DNA of 64,000 nucleotides from Hyalella azteca (taxonomy: Eukaryota; Arthropoda; Malacostraca; Amphipoda; Hyalellidae): the NCBI RefSeq assembly GCF_000764305.2, contig NW_025932894.1:157470-221469 (forward strand), read 5' to 3'. Position 1 is the stretch's first letter. Each line of letters opens with the position of its first letter. Shown piece after piece: positions 61,041-64,000 of this stretch. Under the pieces are notes generated by a model, which was not told the origin of the DNA, ran no database searches, and saw only the letters and a program-made list of their open reading frames with translations. The position numbers and the translations under genes were made by a program.

Positions 61041-61580
61041 CTACATTCCTTCGAATGGAATTTCCCTCGNTCCGTTTCCCGACTCCCGCCTCACTCTTTC
61101 TTCCGGAGCCACCAGATGGTCAGATTCAATAAATGCTCGCATCTGCCTCTTGACTACTGTGGTTAGTGCGTGAGACGAACCGCTGCTCTCCGGCCGCCGC
61201 AGCGCGATCCACCCAAATGACAGCAATCTACCCCACGCTAATGGAGTACTGTCTTCACTTAACGCCGCATCCAGCAGTTTCTGCAGAGCATCCGCTGCGC
61301 AGACCACATCTCCCCGGGGCACCCTCTTCAGTGCTCTACCATTGGCACAACACCGAGAAACATACCCCAAGAAGTCGAAATCTACGGGTCTTTCTGCTAT
61401 ACCGACACTGGCTCTACCCAAGCAACCCGGGCACAGCCAACGCCCGAAGGCGTCTGCCTGCGCTCTAGTCAGCCCTACGCATGAGAGATGGTAACATCCC
61501 TCACACGAAGAACAATTAACTGTCCTCTTCCTGTTGTTAACAGTCGAGCAACTCAGGCACCCGGGTCCTCTCCCCTCCAT
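61041..61580 (-). pseudogene. N-terminal part of a LINE ORF with PHD-type zinc finger
   Basis: The frame starts at 61580. Residues 8-53 form a Cys4-His-Cys3 PHD pattern (Cys8, 11, 23, 26, His31, Cys34, 50, 53) with the usual Trp two residues before the last pair. It continues with LLSFGWIALRRPE and LTTVVKRQM, a region I associate with the leader before reverse transcriptase in some arthropod LINE ORFs (from memory, not checked). The frame reaches a single N at 61070 and ends 29 bases later with no RT domain. The element is cut there, either in the genome or by assembly. A cellular PHD protein is less likely. Confidence 0.6.
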
Positions 61581-61880
61581 CCCTCGGCCGTTTCCATAAG
61601 GTTAGGCGAAAACCAAGACGGAACGGCTGCTGTGGCTACAATCAAAATTACGCTTATGCTAGATCGGATACTGCGTGCAACCAGTCAAGCAAGTGGCACG
61701 CCGCAAAAGAATAACGAGCACACTCAGTAAAAAGACGTGTCAATAATAAAATCGCCGCATCAGCAAGAACGAGACGAGAGAATGGGAGCAACGCACATGC
61801 AAGGCTACAGAGCAAACAACAAGCAATCGAAGAGCTCTATGCACCACACAACCTGCTCTCGTGGATGTTCAGTCAACACT

Positions 61881-61913
61881 CCCCCAGTAGCCTCGGGACG
61901 AGGCTACTGGGGG
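61881..61913. repeat. Perfect 15-bp hairpin with 3-base loop
   Basis: CCCCCAGTAGCCTCG, loop GGA, then CGAGGCTACTGGGGG. A partial second copy of the right arm (CTCGGGACGAGGCTACT) follows at 61920-61937. No T-run follows, so it is not an obvious terminator. Confidence 0.9.
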
Positions 61914-62377
61914 CTAATACTCGGGACGAGGCTACTTTACTTATATTATAATAAATATTATCTCACCGAAGCGCTTGTTTTGCCCTTAGGTTAAATTTCA
62001 AACGACTAAGAATTTCGCTTCATGAGCGTCTCTGGTTCTCATTAAAACTGGTGGCCGAGTCATCCCAAGCTTGAAATTCACATTATTTTATCACTCCGCA
62101 CTCTCCGGGTTGAATATTTTCTGAGATATATCATATACGATTAGCGTTGAACCAGTAAAACAGTATGTAGTTGTTTTGCTTTAAACACTATTGGCGAGTG
62201 CTAAATGTTATTGTCGAGTGTAGAGTGACGATTTACGTTGAATAAGTGATTGATTAACTTTATTTCACTTGTCTGCGCTATCGGGGTTGAATTTTTTCCG
62301 AAATATAAGCGTTGACCTTTTAAACCGTACGCGGTTGTTTTGCTGTAAGCACTAAGTGCACTTACTTTACTTCTTAA

Positions 62378-62640
62378 CATAACATAACATAACATAATGA
62401 TGTCGGCGCTGAAATGTAGGCCTGATGTGGCCTGTCTGAATAATTAATAATTAATAATTATTAATTAATAATTAATAATTAATAATTAGTAATTAATAAT
62501 TATTAATTAATAATTAATAATTAATAACTAATAATTANAATTAATAATTAAAAATTAATAATTAATAATTAATAATTAATAATTAATAATTAATAATTAA
62601 TAATTAATAATTAATAATTCATAACTAATAATAATATATC
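62378..62640. repeat. AACAT pentamers then a TTAATAA heptamer array
   Basis: A short run of ATAAC/AACAT units (62378-62397) is followed by a 7-bp TTAATAA array from about 62438 to 62625, with a single N at 62538. The array length is probably unreliable. Confidence 0.9.
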
Positions 62641-63555
62641 GAAACTAAGAACATAAAACTTACAATCGTACATAATCTTTTAAAGAGTTGAGGGAAATTC
62701 ACTTATGTGGTAAAAAGCGGCTTAAATGCATTGATTTGCTTTATCTGATATACCGAAGCATAGTTCATGTCGGATCAAAGTGAGATTTCGAAATAAGAAC
62801 TACTGAGCCTACGTTCTGTACCAACCTCAAGAATAAGTATATGCCTCGATCCTATTAATTACGCTGCAGTGTTTTTAATGGAGTAATTTTACCATGAACC
62901 TTTGTTTCAAAGAGATATATCCCATGGACTTCTTTCAAACGTAGCTAACGAGTTTCAATCATCAATTTCGTTTGTATTCTAAGTGCATGACGAGTTCATG
63001 ACGCAAATGGACCTAAATTACAAGGATCTACGTCTAAAGTGACGGCATATAATAAATGTAAGTCAGAACTTGTTTAAAATGACGCATTAAAGTGGACGCT
63101 CACTTGAATAAAAAATCGTCGCATGTTGACATACGGTGACGTAAAGTTCATTAACGCGACGCAAACAATTGGCTTGAAGAGTTACAATTGTAGTGATGTC
63201 GAAGGCTACCTATAATCTTTGGTATTTTGCATGGTTAAACTAATGCTAACATTAGTCCATCTGTATAGCGTAGTCTTTATATACGTGTGGTCTGTTTTAT
63301 AGTACCTACCCAAAAGTTCCGACATAAACATGAGGCGGGTATAAGCTTGATGAAACAAAATTTCATTGAAACTTCTAAGGTAATTTTATTCATACAGATT
63401 CTTTTCATTAAATACACCTGCACATTTTCATACACCTGCACGTTCATTTCATAATGCCAAAAAATTGAAAAAAACACAAAAGGCATATATTTCTGGTTGC
63501 GCGATAAATGACATTATGCTTTCATCAAGAGGTCTTTGATATCATCGATGACTGA
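62641..63555. other. No gene seen
   Basis: AT-rich sequence between two tandem arrays, without recognisable coding or element features. Confidence 0.45.
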
Positions 63556-63561
63556 CGTGCA

Positions 63562-64000
63562 GACTGTGTTGATGCAGGGGCCCCACAAGAGACTATTGAT
63601 GCAGGTGCCCCACAAGAGACTGTGTTGATGCATGGGCCCCACAAGAGACTGTGTTGATGCAGGGGCCCCACACGAGACTGTGTTGATGCAGGGGCCCCAC
63701 AAGAGACTGTGTTGATGCAGGAACCCTACAAGAGACTGTGTTGATGCAGGAGCCCTACAAGAGACAGTGTTGATGCAGGAGCCCCACAAGAGACTGTGTT
63801 GATGCAGGAGCCCCACAAGAGACTGTGTTGATGCAGGAGCCCTACAAGAAACTGCGTTGATGCAGGGGCCCCACAAGAGACTGTGTTGATGTAGGAGCCG
63901 CACACGAGACTGTGTTGATGCAGGAGCCCCACACGAGACTGTGTTGATGCATGAGTCCCACATGAGACTGTGTTGATGCAGGAGCCCCACAAGAGACTGT
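63562..64000. repeat. 29-bp minisatellite, about 15 copies, runs off the window
   Basis: The unit is 29 bp, about CTGTGTTGATGCAGGGGCCC then CACAAGAGA. One copy near 63588 is shortened. Because 29 is not a multiple of three, the three frames follow one another, which yields long stop-free frames with a 29-residue period. These are not proteins. Confidence 0.95.

Noticed and set aside
61881..61913. Intrinsic transcription terminator
   Set aside because: No following T-run and a eukaryotic context; only a hairpin is supported.
62378..62640. Telomere-like repeat
   Set aside because: The arthropod telomere unit is TTAGG; this is an AT-only TTAATAA array with pentamers of AACAT.
63514..63990. 158-codon open frame of LLHQHSL/GAPASTQS repeats
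   Set aside because: It is a translated 29-bp minisatellite; all frames are open for the same reason.

Overview
The window looks like nuclear DNA of a malacostracan crustacean. The reasons are intron-rich genes with GT-AG splice sites, AT-rich spacers, many animal transposon relics, and three serine protease genes whose products resemble brachyurin (the shrimp and crab chymotrypsin/collagenase group). Shared features with that group are a GNPAAG motif after the signal peptide, an IVGG mature N-terminus, Gly189 and Asp226. An amphipod or isopod would fit, but the sequence alone does not settle the order. It is a draft assembly: there is a 352-base gap (41577-41928), single-N joins at 35692, 44587, 59134, 61070 and 62538, and an intact library adapter at 40224-40261.

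Region 1, about 1-2.9 kb: a decayed gag-like fragment with a CCHC zinc knuckle, between short direct repeats. Region 2, 3.4-23.1 kb: three complete head-to-tail protease genes on the minus strand (A 3394-7372, B 12153-15698, C 20273-23034). Each has seven coding exons with the same intron phases (0,1,2,1,1,0), encodes 310-312 residues, and has a TATA box about 45-60 bases before the ATG. A 29-bp minisatellite of about 28 copies lies between B and C. Region 3, 23.1-26.6 kb: no gene seen.

Region 4, 26.66-36.5 kb: the SNRPB (SmB) gene on the minus strand, a core component of the spliceosomal snRNPs. Four exons are certain. A first coding exon consisting of the ATG alone is proposed at 36336-36338. 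The resulting 7.3-kb intron 1 holds low-complexity DNA, a 3.9-kb fold-back element carrying two inverted mariner-like relics, and a MITE-like element.

Region 5, 36.5-64 kb: no convincing host gene. It holds a 151-bp tandem repeat, three tRNA-derived SINE copies, a LINE reverse-transcriptase scrap, GC-rich palindromic repeats beside the gap, a 17-kb block of diverged repeated segments interrupted by a Tc1-like relic, a truncated PHD-finger ORF typical of a LINE, an AT-rich 7-bp array and a 29-bp minisatellite that runs off the end.

The three proteases are probably secreted digestive zymogens made as a set in the digestive gland (inference from family and tandem arrangement). SNRPB is an unrelated housekeeping neighbour. 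I found no clear new biological system. The most useful observations are the mosaic relationship among the protease copies, the triplicated splice acceptor in gene C, the fold-back element in SNRPB intron 1, and several assembly artefacts that could mislead annotation.
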